Source: JANRIC01 sp033765345 (lineage in GTDB: Bacteria > Bacteroidota > Bacteroidia > Cytophagales > Microscillaceae). From it: a stretch of 5,685 nt of DNA. The notes below the pieces were generated by a model that worked only from the letters and a program-made list of their open reading frames with translations, was not told the origin of the DNA and searched no databases. Below are positions 1-5,680 of this stretch, one piece after another; position 1 is the first letter of the stretch; every line of letters starts with the position of its first letter. The translations under genes and the position numbers were made by a program. Location: the NCBI GenBank assembly GCA_033765345.1, contig JANRIC010000151.1, forward strand, positions 1-5,685, given 5' to 3'.

Positions 1-27
1 TTTGTGTAATAAGTAAGTTTACACAAA
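1..27. repeat. Perfect 9-bp inverted repeat at left edge
   Basis: TTTGTGTAA at 1-9 is the exact reverse complement of TTACACAAA at 19-27, with a 9-base loop between them. The arms could continue beyond the window, since the left arm starts at base 1. It may be the hairpin of a terminator for a gene to the left or a binding site. There is no U-tract on the right side, so a + strand terminator is not well supported, and the stem is AT-rich and weak. The symmetry is seen directly; the role is open. Confidence 0.5.
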
Positions 28-161
28 CAAAATTATCCAGAAATTTTATTATGATAAAATAAAAAAAATAAAAATTTTATATCTTAATAATATAAAAAAC
101 AAAATTAAATTCTGAAACAAGTACCTGAGTAGTAACAAAAAAACAAAAATGTAGAATAAAA
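28..161. other. AT-rich leader upstream of the DUF1963 gene
   Basis: This intergenic stretch is nearly all A and T with long A runs, and includes a 7-bp inverted repeat (43-49 with 54-60). No good TAnnTTTG promoter with a -33 partner reads rightwards. Two exact matches to TAnnTTTG read leftwards (28-35 and 100-107), but neither has a TTG element at the right distance, and in such AT-rich sequence they are probably chance. The promoter of the DUF1963 gene presumably lies here, but I cannot place it. Confidence 0.4.
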
Positions 162-932
162 ATGGCTAAAACATTCCAAAAACGAAGTTTTACTTTTCAG
201 GAAAGCCAAACCCCCATCACCGAACTCAAAACAAAGTTTGGCGGGCAACCTGTATGGCTCAAACCCGAAGCAGCACAGTGGCCTATTTACTATTATAATG
301 AAGAGAAAATGCTTTTTATGGGGCAAATTGTATTAGAAAAGGCTATTTTCCCTGATATATTGGGTAATGTAGTGGCTTATTTATTTTTTGCTGATGAAGT
401 AGAACAACTTTATCCAGAAGCTACAGCCATTGTCATTCAAACAGATGCAAAAACTTATACAAATGTAGAGGTGGCACATCTTCCTGATTTGGTGGGAAAG
501 TCTATTTACGAATTGGCAGAAGACCACCAAACTACATTTCCCAAAGAATACGAAGCGGTATTGAGTGAAATAGAAACTGAAAATTATTTACCTCTTGAAG
601 AAAGATATAATTGGCAAAAAGGTGATTTCGATTTTCAAAATTATACAGGCTATCAATTTTCAAAGCCCGCATTAGCAGGCAATAAAATAGGTGGGCAGGC
701 TATTTATGTAGAGGGCTTGGATACTCCTCCCAAGCCTTTTGACTCAGAAGACTGGCATTTGTTACTACAACTTGCCCCCAAAGCAGGCTATTGGGATTTG
801 ACTTGGCAAAAAAAAGGATTGTATCAGCCCAATTTCTACCCTTTTTTTATGCAAATGTACTCCACGAGTATCATCAGCATTTTTATTTCCAAAGACTATA
901 CCCAAACACAATGGTTCATTCAAAATACGTGA
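162..932 (+). CDS. DUF1963 (YwqG-like) family protein
   Basis: A 256-residue protein without signal peptide or membrane segment, so probably cytoplasmic. It has the layout of the DUF1963/YwqG family: an N-terminal block with FGGQP at residues 26-30 and WP at 40-41, followed by FMGQI (52-56) and a hydrophobic strand ending LFFAD (74-78). The C-terminal half has NKIGGQ (174-179), the DWHLLLQL strand (from 197) and a final IFISKD strand before the end. In typical members the segment before that last strand is an acidic GD-containing loop; here it reads as a hydrophobic MYSTSIIS stretch, a modest divergence. Length is within the usual family range. No biochemical function is firmly established for DUF1963; YwqG homologues often sit near toxin or WGR-type genes. 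A WGR relic begins four bases after its stop, which fits that habit. The ATG at 162 is the first in frame after the AT-rich leader. Family assignment is from pattern recognition only. Confidence 0.8.
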   Translation: MAKTFQKRSFTFQESQTPITELKTKFGGQPVWLKPEAAQWPIYYYNEEKMLFMGQIVLEKAIFPDILGNVVAYLFFADEVEQLYPEATAIVIQTDAKTYTNVEVAHLPDLVGKSIYELAEDHQTTFPKEYEAVLSEIETENYLPLEERYNWQKGDFDFQNYTGYQFSKPALAGNKIGGQAIYVEGLDTPPKPFDSEDWHLLLQLAPKAGYWDLTWQKKGLYQPNFYPFFMQMYSTSIISIFISKDYTQTQWFIQNT

Positions 933-936
933 TTTT

Positions 937-996
937 ATGAAAAAACACCTCCAATTTACAGATGAAAAATCATCTAAATTTTGGCAAATAGAATAG
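937..996 (+). pseudogene. N-terminal relic of a WGR-domain protein
   Basis: A 19-codon frame begins with ATG four bases after the DUF1963 stop and reads MKKHLQFTDEKSSKFWQIE before TAG. This closely resembles the opening of bacterial WGR-domain proteins, which typically start with a short basic stretch, an aromatic strand, then K-S-x-K-F-W-x-I-E, and continue into the V-R-Y/W-G-x-I-G core. Here the frame stops exactly after the FWQIE strand. None of the three + strand frames over the next ~70 bases resumes a WGR core, so this looks like a 5' stump left by a deletion or rearrangement rather than a simple frameshift. Its position right behind a DUF1963 gene suggests the two were once cotranscribed. 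It is too short to fold as a domain. Alternative: a chance small ORF, which I consider unlikely given the length of the motif match. Confidence 0.6.
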
Positions 997-1068
997 GCAC
1001 TCATACAAATAAAAAGCAATGACTAACAACGAAAAATTTTTACAAATCAACGTATAACATTTATTCGA

Positions 1069-1911
1069 ATGAAATTAAAAGACTTATTAAAAGGCGGATT
1101 ATTAGGCGGAGGAATTATGCTTTTTGCCTTGTTGGGAATGGAGTATGCGCAGGTTTTAGATTGGCTATTACCCAAAAATTTATCATCACTGGGTATTTTG
1201 CTGCTGATAGTTTCCTTCATTCTTGCTCCGATTTTTGCAATTTTGATGCACGAATTAGGGCATCTGTTGATGGGACTATTTTTAGGATTTAGGTTTTATT
1301 TTTTTGTGGTTGGTTTTTTGGGTATTCGCAGAAATAAACAAGGAAAAATAGAAATTTACCTCAATCGCAGTTTAGAATTATTTGGAGGAGTAGCTGCTAC
1401 TGCACCTCTTAAAGATAGTCCCCAAAATATTCCTAAATTTGCCCAAGTCATCATCGCCGGACCGATTGCCTCACTTCTTTTTGCTCTTTTAGTCTTTGCT
1501 TTGTCTTTTGCGTTTTCGGAAATAACCCGAATGTTTTTAGTAATCAGCGGTATTTCCTCCTTAGGAATTTTCTTGGCCACAACGCTACCTCGAAAAACAG
1601 GTGTTTTTTTCACGGACAGGGTGCGTTATCAACGCCTCACCCAAAACCAGCAAACCGCCGAAATAGAAGCCGCTTTGATGCGATGCAATATAGAGATATT
1701 GACAGAAAATAGTTTTAAAAATCTAAAAACCAACGATTTAGCCCTTATTCAGTCAGATAAAGATGATTTTATCAAACTCTTAGGGCATTTCTTTGCTTAT
1801 AAACACTACCAAGAAAATAATCAAACAGATTTGGCAAGTACAGAAAAAGAATTGATACAAAAGTTTGAGAAAATAATTTCTCCAGCCATGATGCGATTTT
1901 TAGAAGAATAG
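1069..1911 (+). CDS. M50-family (site-2-protease-like) membrane zinc metalloprotease
   Basis: A 280-residue integral membrane protein. Hydrophobic segments lie at about 10-28, 40-60, 66-85, 125-149 and 155-173, followed by a hydrophilic tail of about 90 residues. The second segment ends in HELGH (61-65), the HExxH zinc motif placed inside the membrane as in M50 peptidases; His61 and His65 would bind zinc and Glu62 would be the catalytic base. AGPIAS (130-135) matches the conserved glycine-proline helix start found in the family. The expected second metal motif, normally an Asp-Gly pair after the last core helix, appears as FTDRVRYQRL (181-190): Asp183 could be the third ligand, but the usual glycine is arginine. 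No PDZ domain is present, so it resembles short PDZ-less M50 proteins more than RseP. The substrate is unknown. The neighbouring genes encode exported proteins but no sigma or anti-sigma factor, so a regulated-proteolysis role is not shown. ATG at 1069 is the first plausible start. Confidence 0.85.
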   Translation: MKLKDLLKGGLLGGGIMLFALLGMEYAQVLDWLLPKNLSSLGILLLIVSFILAPIFAILMHELGHLLMGLFLGFRFYFFVVGFLGIRRNKQGKIEIYLNRSLELFGGVAATAPLKDSPQNIPKFAQVIIAGPIASLLFALLVFALSFAFSEITRMFLVISGISSLGIFLATTLPRKTGVFFTDRVRYQRLTQNQQTAEIEAALMRCNIEILTENSFKNLKTNDLALIQSDKDDFIKLLGHFFAYKHYQENNQTDLASTEKELIQKFEKIISPAMMRFLEE

Positions 1912-1920
1912 AATCTATTT

Positions 1921-1928
1921 TACTTTTG
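1921..1928 (+). promoter_or_regulatory. Candidate Bacteroidota promoter (-7 element TAnnTTTG)
   Basis: TACTTTTG is an exact match to the Bacteroidota -7 consensus TAnnTTTG. It starts nine bases after the protease stop codon. A T-rich block at 1897-1901 lies 19 bases upstream, the right distance for the -33 element, but it lacks the G of TTG/TTTG. Transcription would begin around 1935 and would serve the three envelope-protein genes that follow. Placement in the only long gap ahead of this cluster supports it. It is a prediction from the motif alone. Confidence 0.45.
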
Positions 1929-1993
1929 TATAAATCCTAGAAGAAGCAATATGCTTAAAACCGATAAATTTATTGACCCAATTATTACAAAAT

Positions 1994-2503
1994 ATGCAAA
2001 TTCTGAAATACGTGCTGATTGTTTTATCCGTATTTTTACACACAAATAATGCCTTCGCCCAAAACTTCTTTCCTGATCAATGTGTGGGCACTTGGGAAGG
2101 AATGATGCAGATTTATTATCAAGGCACACTGCGCGACAGCGTAAGGGTGCGGTTCACAGTAGCACCCCAATCAGAAAATACCTGGAAATGGCAAACCGAG
2201 TACCTCTCCGAAAAAATGCCCCTTACCAAAAACTACACCCTCAAACTCAAAGATGCCAGACAAAATCTATACACCACCGATGAAGGCAACGGCATAGAAC
2301 TGCACGAGTATCTATTTGGAAACAAGCTGTATTCGGTATTTGAAGTAGAGGGGATTTTGCTCACCTCAAGCTATGAATTGAGAGGCGCAGAACTCATTTT
2401 TGAAGTTACTTCGGGCAAAAAGATACCTGAAGCCACCACCCAGGAAGTCAGTAATTTCAGCACCCTCAGTCTGCAACGTGTGATATTGAAGAAAGTAGAA
2501 TAA
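1994..2503 (+). CDS. Secreted small beta-rich protein, lipocalin-like fold suspected
   Basis: From the ATG at 1994 this encodes 169 residues. Residues 1-22 form a clear signal peptide: lysine at 5, a hydrophobic core, and a cleavage site AFA/Q at 22/23, so the mature protein starts with Gln and is periplasmic or exported. The frame also has a TTG at 1973, which would add seven residues ahead of the signal peptide; I prefer the ATG because it gives a signal peptide of normal length. The mature part begins with a Cys (30) and VGTWEG (31-36), the G-x-W signature that starts many calycin and lipocalin barrels, followed by alternating strand-like segments (VRVRFTV, WKWQTEYL, YTLKL, LYSVFEVEG, LIFEVTSG). 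An arginine near the end (in LQRVIL) sits where such barrels often close over the tryptophan. The fold is inferred and the ligand unknown. It starts the probable three-gene operon, 12 bases ahead of the outer-membrane protein gene. Confidence 0.8.
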   Translation: MQILKYVLIVLSVFLHTNNAFAQNFFPDQCVGTWEGMMQIYYQGTLRDSVRVRFTVAPQSENTWKWQTEYLSEKMPLTKNYTLKLKDARQNLYTTDEGNGIELHEYLFGNKLYSVFEVEGILLTSSYELRGAELIFEVTSGKKIPEATTQEVSNFSTLSLQRVILKKVE

Positions 2504-2515
2504 AAAAAGAATCGT

Positions 2516-4489
2516 ATGAGAAGTATATACATCACTTTATTAGTGCTTTTCTCATCGCTGCATGGTATTACCGCACAAGAACTCGTGCTGGAAGGAGTGG
2601 TAAAAGACGCCAAAACTCAAGAGCCCATGCCTTATGTACACGTAGGTGTGCCAAAGAAAAACACAGGTACTATCACCAATACCGATGGAAGGTTCATACT
2701 CCGAGTGCCTGCCAGCTATGCCAATGAAACACTCAAAATTTCTTTTATTGGCTACCAAGATTTTGAGCAAATGATTGCTCAAATACAGCAAAAACAACAA
2801 ATGGAGGTGCTACTTGTAGAATCTGCCCTGAATTTGAAAGAAATCATCATCAGTGCAGAAAGCCCCGCACAAATTGTAGCAAAAGCCTCCGAGAAAATCG
2901 TGGATAATTATCCCCAGCAAAATACGCTTTATACAGGGTTTTATCGTGAATCCAATTTTCAGGCACCCTCCAATCAATCAGAAAAATGCTACTATATCAT
3001 TGAAGCCGTTACTAAAATGAACAAGCCTTCTTACAAAAATGCAGAGCCACAAGGAGATATAAAAATTGAACAAGTACGCAAAAATCAATTTGTAGGTGAT
3101 TCAACAAAATTTGGCAAATGGGTAGCAGGTGCATTCACTCCGATGCGTTTTGATGTGGCTAAAAAAAGAATGGAATTTATAGACCCCAAGCAACAACATA
3201 AATACAACTACCAAATTGATGATTATACCACCTACTACGGGAGGGTGGTGTATATCATTACCTTCAAACCTCAAAAAAACAGCGCAGATTATGAAGGTAC
3301 ACTTTATATAGACATGGACACCTATGCCATCGTGAAGGCAGACTATCAATATACCCCACAAGGGCTTGTAAGGGAAAATTATAATAGAACCCATCATTCG
3401 CAATTGGAAAAACGCCAGTTTGTTATCAATTATCAACCACAAGACAGCCTTTGGTACATAGAAAGTGTATGGCAACAAGCCCTGGCAATGGATAAAATTT
3501 CAGGCAATAAAGTACGATACATGACCGAATATGCTACCACACAAATTGCTCCCAATCAGGAGGAAAAGTTTGAATATGGAGATAAAATTCAATGGGAAGA
3601 GGTCTTTCTTAGCCGAAATACCATTTATGATACAAATTTTTGGAAAAACTATAATATACTTGCTGAAACCGAAGACCTGAAAGAAAATCTCATCAATACA
3701 AGTACCCAGATAGCGGAGGTAGAGAAGAGGCAAGACAACGAGAAAACCACCCTTACAAATAAAATCCCAAGATTCCGACCTAACATTATCATGCCTTCTA
3801 TGGGGCTTATAGCAGTGCAAAATTCTGGAAACTTAAGTGTAACATTTACCAACCAAGAGAGTAATTTTACTTTTTCTGAAGAAAGTACCCTCGCCAGTCA
3901 GAGTATTGCCTGGGGAAGTGGTTTTGGATTTGAGTATGATATCTACCGCAATACTTATATTTCCTTTCTGATTTACCAGGGTTTTAATACCAAGCAAGAC
4001 ATTGGCAGTTTTCAGCTCGGAGTAGGAAATAGGTGGCTACTGAGCAAACCTAAAAAAAGACCTGTTTTCCTGGCATTGGGGCTAGATTTTTCCCTCTTTA
4101 ATTTCAAATACAAAATAGGAGAATATAGCATCAATGAAGACATCAGCATAGAGGGGACTGCCTTTGAGGAAGATAAAATAGTGGCACATCTTAGGCAAAG
4201 AAAGTCCATTGTAATGCCTAAAATTGCCATCCAAGTAGAACTTAACAGAAGATTAGTTGCTTTTGTGGAGTTGAGTGTGCCGATTTCTTTTCAGAACAGG
4301 GAGGATTTGCTACTTGCAGATAAAAATAACTTAGGCTGGCTAGGGCAGATTGGTCAGAGCAGGAAAAGTATTTCATTGGATAGTCCAAGCGTAGAGATAA
4401 ATAGGGCAGGCAATCAAATAAACGAATTACCTTTCAAGCAGCCACTTCTGATGAGTATTGGAGTGAAAGGGTATTTTAGATTTTTTTAA
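2516..4489 (+). CDS. Outer-membrane protein with CarboxypepD_reg-like domain
   Basis: A 657-residue protein with a signal peptide (1-20, cleavage TA/Q). Residues ~25-102 form a carboxypeptidase-regulatory-like beta-sandwich, recognised by LEGVVKDAKTQEPMPYVHV, GTITNTDGRF (51-60) and LKISFIGY (73-80), then LKEIIIS at 107-113. This arrangement is common at the N-terminus of Bacteroidota outer-membrane proteins, including SusC-type receptors. Here no TonB plug follows. Instead there is a helix with KIVDNYP and GFYRES (141-146), a signature shared by a group of uncharacterised Bacteroidota proteins, then a long beta-rich middle region. From about residue 424 to the end, alternating amphipathic strands (GLIAVQN, GFGFEYDIY, YISFLIYQG, FQLGVGNRWLL, VFLALGLDFSLF) end in GYFRFF. 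The terminal phenylalanine is typical of BAM-inserted barrels, so the C-terminus is probably a small outer-membrane barrel. Function is unknown; a transport receptor role is not supported without a plug. Downstream gene starts 22 bases after its stop. Confidence 0.82.
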   Translation: MRSIYITLLVLFSSLHGITAQELVLEGVVKDAKTQEPMPYVHVGVPKKNTGTITNTDGRFILRVPASYANETLKISFIGYQDFEQMIAQIQQKQQMEVLLVESALNLKEIIISAESPAQIVAKASEKIVDNYPQQNTLYTGFYRESNFQAPSNQSEKCYYIIEAVTKMNKPSYKNAEPQGDIKIEQVRKNQFVGDSTKFGKWVAGAFTPMRFDVAKKRMEFIDPKQQHKYNYQIDDYTTYYGRVVYIITFKPQKNSADYEGTLYIDMDTYAIVKADYQYTPQGLVRENYNRTHHSQLEKRQFVINYQPQDSLWYIESVWQQALAMDKISGNKVRYMTEYATTQIAPNQEEKFEYGDKIQWEEVFLSRNTIYDTNFWKNYNILAETEDLKENLINTSTQIAEVEKRQDNEKTTLTNKIPRFRPNIIMPSMGLIAVQNSGNLSVTFTNQESNFTFSEESTLASQSIAWGSGFGFEYDIYRNTYISFLIYQGFNTKQDIGSFQLGVGNRWLLSKPKKRPVFLALGLDFSLFNFKYKIGEYSINEDISIEGTAFEEDKIVAHLRQRKSIVMPKIAIQVELNRRLVAFVELSVPISFQNREDLLLADKNNLGWLGQIGQSRKSISLDSPSVEINRAGNQINELPFKQPLLMSIGVKGYFRFF

Positions 4490-4511
4490 ACTTATTTTAA
4501 ATCCAAAAAAC

Positions 4512-4949
4512 ATGAAAAATAAATTGTATATCCTCGGGGTGGGTGTTTTTGTGTATCTTTTATTTGCCTGCTATCAGGCCTTGAGGGCTTTTGCCACTGT
4601 GCCAGCTCACGACATAGAAGTCAACTCAAAAGATATTTTTGATTGTTTTAGCGAAGAAAATTTTGAAATTGCCTATAAATATGTGCATTGGAAGCACCAA
4701 ACTTCCAAAAAACTAAGCCCCAATCACAGGGTTATTGTGGAGGGTAATATGGATGTAGAAGCAGTCGAGGATGAACAGGGCAAATACCTGAAATTCTGGA
4801 AAAATAATGAATTGTATTGTCAAGTAGATGCCAAAGAGGGAGTAATTCCGATTTTCAAAATGCAAAAAGAAAGTTATGTGAAAGCCTGCCAAAAACTTTT
4901 TTGCGATCTATTAGAAAAAGCAAAATTCAAAGATTTGCCCAAAAACTAA
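4512..4949 (+). CDS. Membrane-anchored or lipoprotein-like protein, possible OB-fold (tRNA_anti-like)
   Basis: A 145-residue protein with an N-terminal hydrophobic segment (5-19) after MKNK. LFAC at 17-20 could be a lipobox with Cys20 as the lipid-modified residue, but Phe at -2 is unusual, so an uncleaved membrane anchor is the alternative. The mature part has VNSKDIFDCF (37-46), an alanine/tyrosine helix, then a strand pair around RVIVEGNMDVEAVED (73-87) and LYCQVD (101-106). This order, a short helix followed by V-x-V-x-G and a Cys-containing strand, is that of small exported proteins with a tRNA_anti-like OB fold, but the resemblance is partial and the C-terminal G-x-C strand of that family is not evident. 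It may be a divergent or shortened member. It is the last intact gene of the probable operon. The frame continues past its TAA into 37 further sense-like codons with coding character, so its C-terminus may have been altered. Confidence 0.65.
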   Translation: MKNKLYILGVGVFVYLLFACYQALRAFATVPAHDIEVNSKDIFDCFSEENFEIAYKYVHWKHQTSKKLSPNHRVIVEGNMDVEAVEDEQGKYLKFWKNNELYCQVDAKEGVIPIFKMQKESYVKACQKLFCDLLEKAKFKDLPKN

Positions 4950-5172
4950 ACCTGTCATGATGCCGACGGCAGCGGCAATCTATGGAAAATCACAGATAAT
5001 AAAGTGGAATTTATCCCCATAAATCCCAAAAATAACTCATCAGGAACATACAGTAGACTTAAGTAAAATCAAGTGCCCTGAGTTACCTGCCAATTTCGCC
5101 TGATGAAATGGCAAAGGCTTGTATAAGATTCGAGTAAAAACCGGCGGAAAAACCAGTGGGATTTATAAATAA
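4950..5172 (+). pseudogene. Frameshifted coding relic behind the OB-like gene
   Basis: This stretch looks like decayed coding sequence in two frames. From 4950, in frame with the preceding gene after its TAA, it reads TCHDADGSGNLWKITDNK, then VEFIPINPKNNSSGTYS, ending RLK-TAA at 5066. In the +1 frame, VDLSKIKCPELPANFA (5053-5100) runs into two consecutive TGA codons (5101-5106), and NGKGLYKIRVKTGGKTSGIYK follows in the same frame to TAA at 5170-5172. The two segments share a pattern, G-x-(L)-W/Y-K-I ... S-G-T/I-Y-S/K, so they may be remnants of one repeated motif or of a tandem gene copy. The SSGTYS ending recalls short Bacteroidota exported proteins with a D-G-x-G-N-x-W-x-I start and an S-S-G-x-Y-S-G-G end, but I cannot name the family. 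There is no start codon with a signal sequence. GC content and codon choice stay gene-like until about 5160, then drop. Confidence 0.5.
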
Positions 5173-5408
5173 ACTCTGGATAGATTTAAGTTTTGTTTTG
5201 ATAATTTCGTGGTAATTGCACAATATTTTCCAAATCTTTAAGGTCTAGAAAATATATTTACTTCTCCTATGTTAGCCAATCAATACTTTTTAAAGGACTG
5301 CCTGCGAATTATCGAGCCTGATGTGAACAAATCATTATCATTACAAAAATGGCTAACAAATAAGTTGTCCAAAAACTTCTACCTATACAAAATTTAATAT
5401 AGAATTTT
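5173..5408. other. Stretch without a supported gene
   Basis: No convincing gene or RNA is visible here. It contains an 8-bp inverted repeat (ATATTTTC at 5223-5230 with GAAAATAT at 5248-5255, 17-base loop), which could be a weak hairpin. It also contains a 42-codon ATG-to-stop frame (5269-5397) whose product is lysine- and leucine-rich and matches nothing I know. Only near-matches to TAnnTTTG occur (for example AAGTTTTG at 5188-5195), so a promoter for the downstream FAS1 fragment cannot be placed. Confidence 0.4.
5223..5255. repeat. 8-bp inverted repeat in non-coding stretch
   Basis: The arms ATATTTTC (5223-5230) and GAAAATAT (5248-5255) are perfect reverse complements around a 17-base loop. 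The stem is very AT-rich and the loop long, so it would be a poor terminator. It lies between the decayed coding relic and the FAS1 fragment. The symmetry is seen directly; the function is unknown and chance is possible. Confidence 0.3.
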
Positions 5409-5588
5409 ATGAATATTGTAGAAACTGCCATTGCGAATGGCTCCTTTAAAACCCTAGTAGCTGCTGTAACTGCTGCTGAATTGGTAGAAACTTTGAATGG
5501 CGAAGGCCCTTTCACTGTATTTGCTCCTCTTGATGCTGCTTTTGAGCCGACTTTTCGCACCCTAGCGAAATATTTATATAAAATATAA
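5409..5588 (+). pseudogene. Truncated fasciclin (FAS1) domain fragment
   Basis: An ATG at 5409 opens a 59-residue frame whose first ~45 residues are a strong match to the start of a FAS1 (fasciclin, beta-Ig-H3) domain: NIVETAIANGSFKTLVAAV (2-20), ELVETLNGEGPFTVFAPLDAAF (24-45). The block T-V-F-A-P-x-D-x-A-F is the conserved FAS1 H1 box. A complete domain has about 130-140 residues; after AAF the family motif (a leucine-proline-rich segment and later the second conserved box) is missing and the frame ends EPTFRTLAKYLYKI-TAA. The break is therefore near base 5543-5546. GC-richer, gene-like sequence gives way to AT-rich sequence about 20-25 bases later, near 5570. No signal peptide is present, as in several bacterial FAS1 proteins that start directly at this motif. 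FAS1 proteins are usually extracellular adhesion or matrix proteins. I infer a stump left by insertion or deletion, not a functional domain; a short expressed peptide cannot be excluded. Confidence 0.75.
5553..5570. repeat. 6-bp hairpin at the FAS1 break
   Basis: TTTCGC (5553-5558) and GCGAAA (5565-5570) are perfect complements around the loop ACCCTA. It sits just after the point where FAS1 similarity ends and just before the AT-rich tail. A following T-tract is absent, so terminator activity is doubtful. It could be the end structure of inserted DNA, which is inference. Confidence 0.35.
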
Positions 5589-5680
5589 CTATTCTTATAA
5601 AACTTACATGCTATATTTTATCAAAACCCATATTTTGCGATATTTTATAGAGTTTTAGAAGAAAACTTACAAAAAAACTC
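5578..5680. repeat. AT-rich tail with short direct and inverted repeats
   Basis: ATATTTTAT occurs at 5613-5621 and 5640-5648, and its reverse complement ATAAAATAT at 5578-5586. The 10-mer AAAACTTACA occurs at 5599-5608 and 5662-5671. GAGTTTT (5650-5656) pairs with AAAACTC (5674-5680). No coding frame of note is present. The repeats are seen directly; base composition alone could produce some of them, but the 10-mer with C and T is less expected. The segment runs off the window, so what it belongs to is unknown. Confidence 0.4.

Noticed and set aside
28..107. Two leftward TAnnTTTG matches (28-35 and 100-107)
   Set aside because: Neither has a TTG element at 19-21 bases upstream, and the region is so AT-rich that such matches are expected by chance.
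961..974. 5-bp hairpin GATGA-AAAA-TCATC as a terminator after the DUF1963 gene
   Set aside because: The stem is short and AT-rich, no T-tract follows directly, and it lies inside the WGR-like coding relic, which explains the sequence.
1973..1993. TTG start for the secreted beta-rich protein
   Set aside because: It would put seven extra residues ahead of a signal peptide that is already complete from the ATG at 1994.
1951..2049. 32-codon ATG frame overlapping the start of the secreted-protein gene
   Set aside because: Its product has no recognisable features and it overlaps the signal peptide coding region in another frame; the overlapping gene has far better coding evidence.
3101..3478. 125-residue minus-strand frame inside the outer-membrane protein gene
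   Set aside because: It is fully antisense to a long, well-supported gene, and its cysteine- and histidine-rich product shows no domain.
2516..4489. TonB-dependent SusC-type receptor
   Set aside because: The regulatory-like domain is shared with SusC, but there is no plug domain, and 657 residues with a short C-terminal barrel is much smaller than the usual receptor of about 1000 residues.
5309..5560. 83-residue frame on the minus strand
   Set aside because: It lies antisense to the FAS1 fragment, whose sense translation matches a known domain; the reverse product is low-quality shadow sequence.
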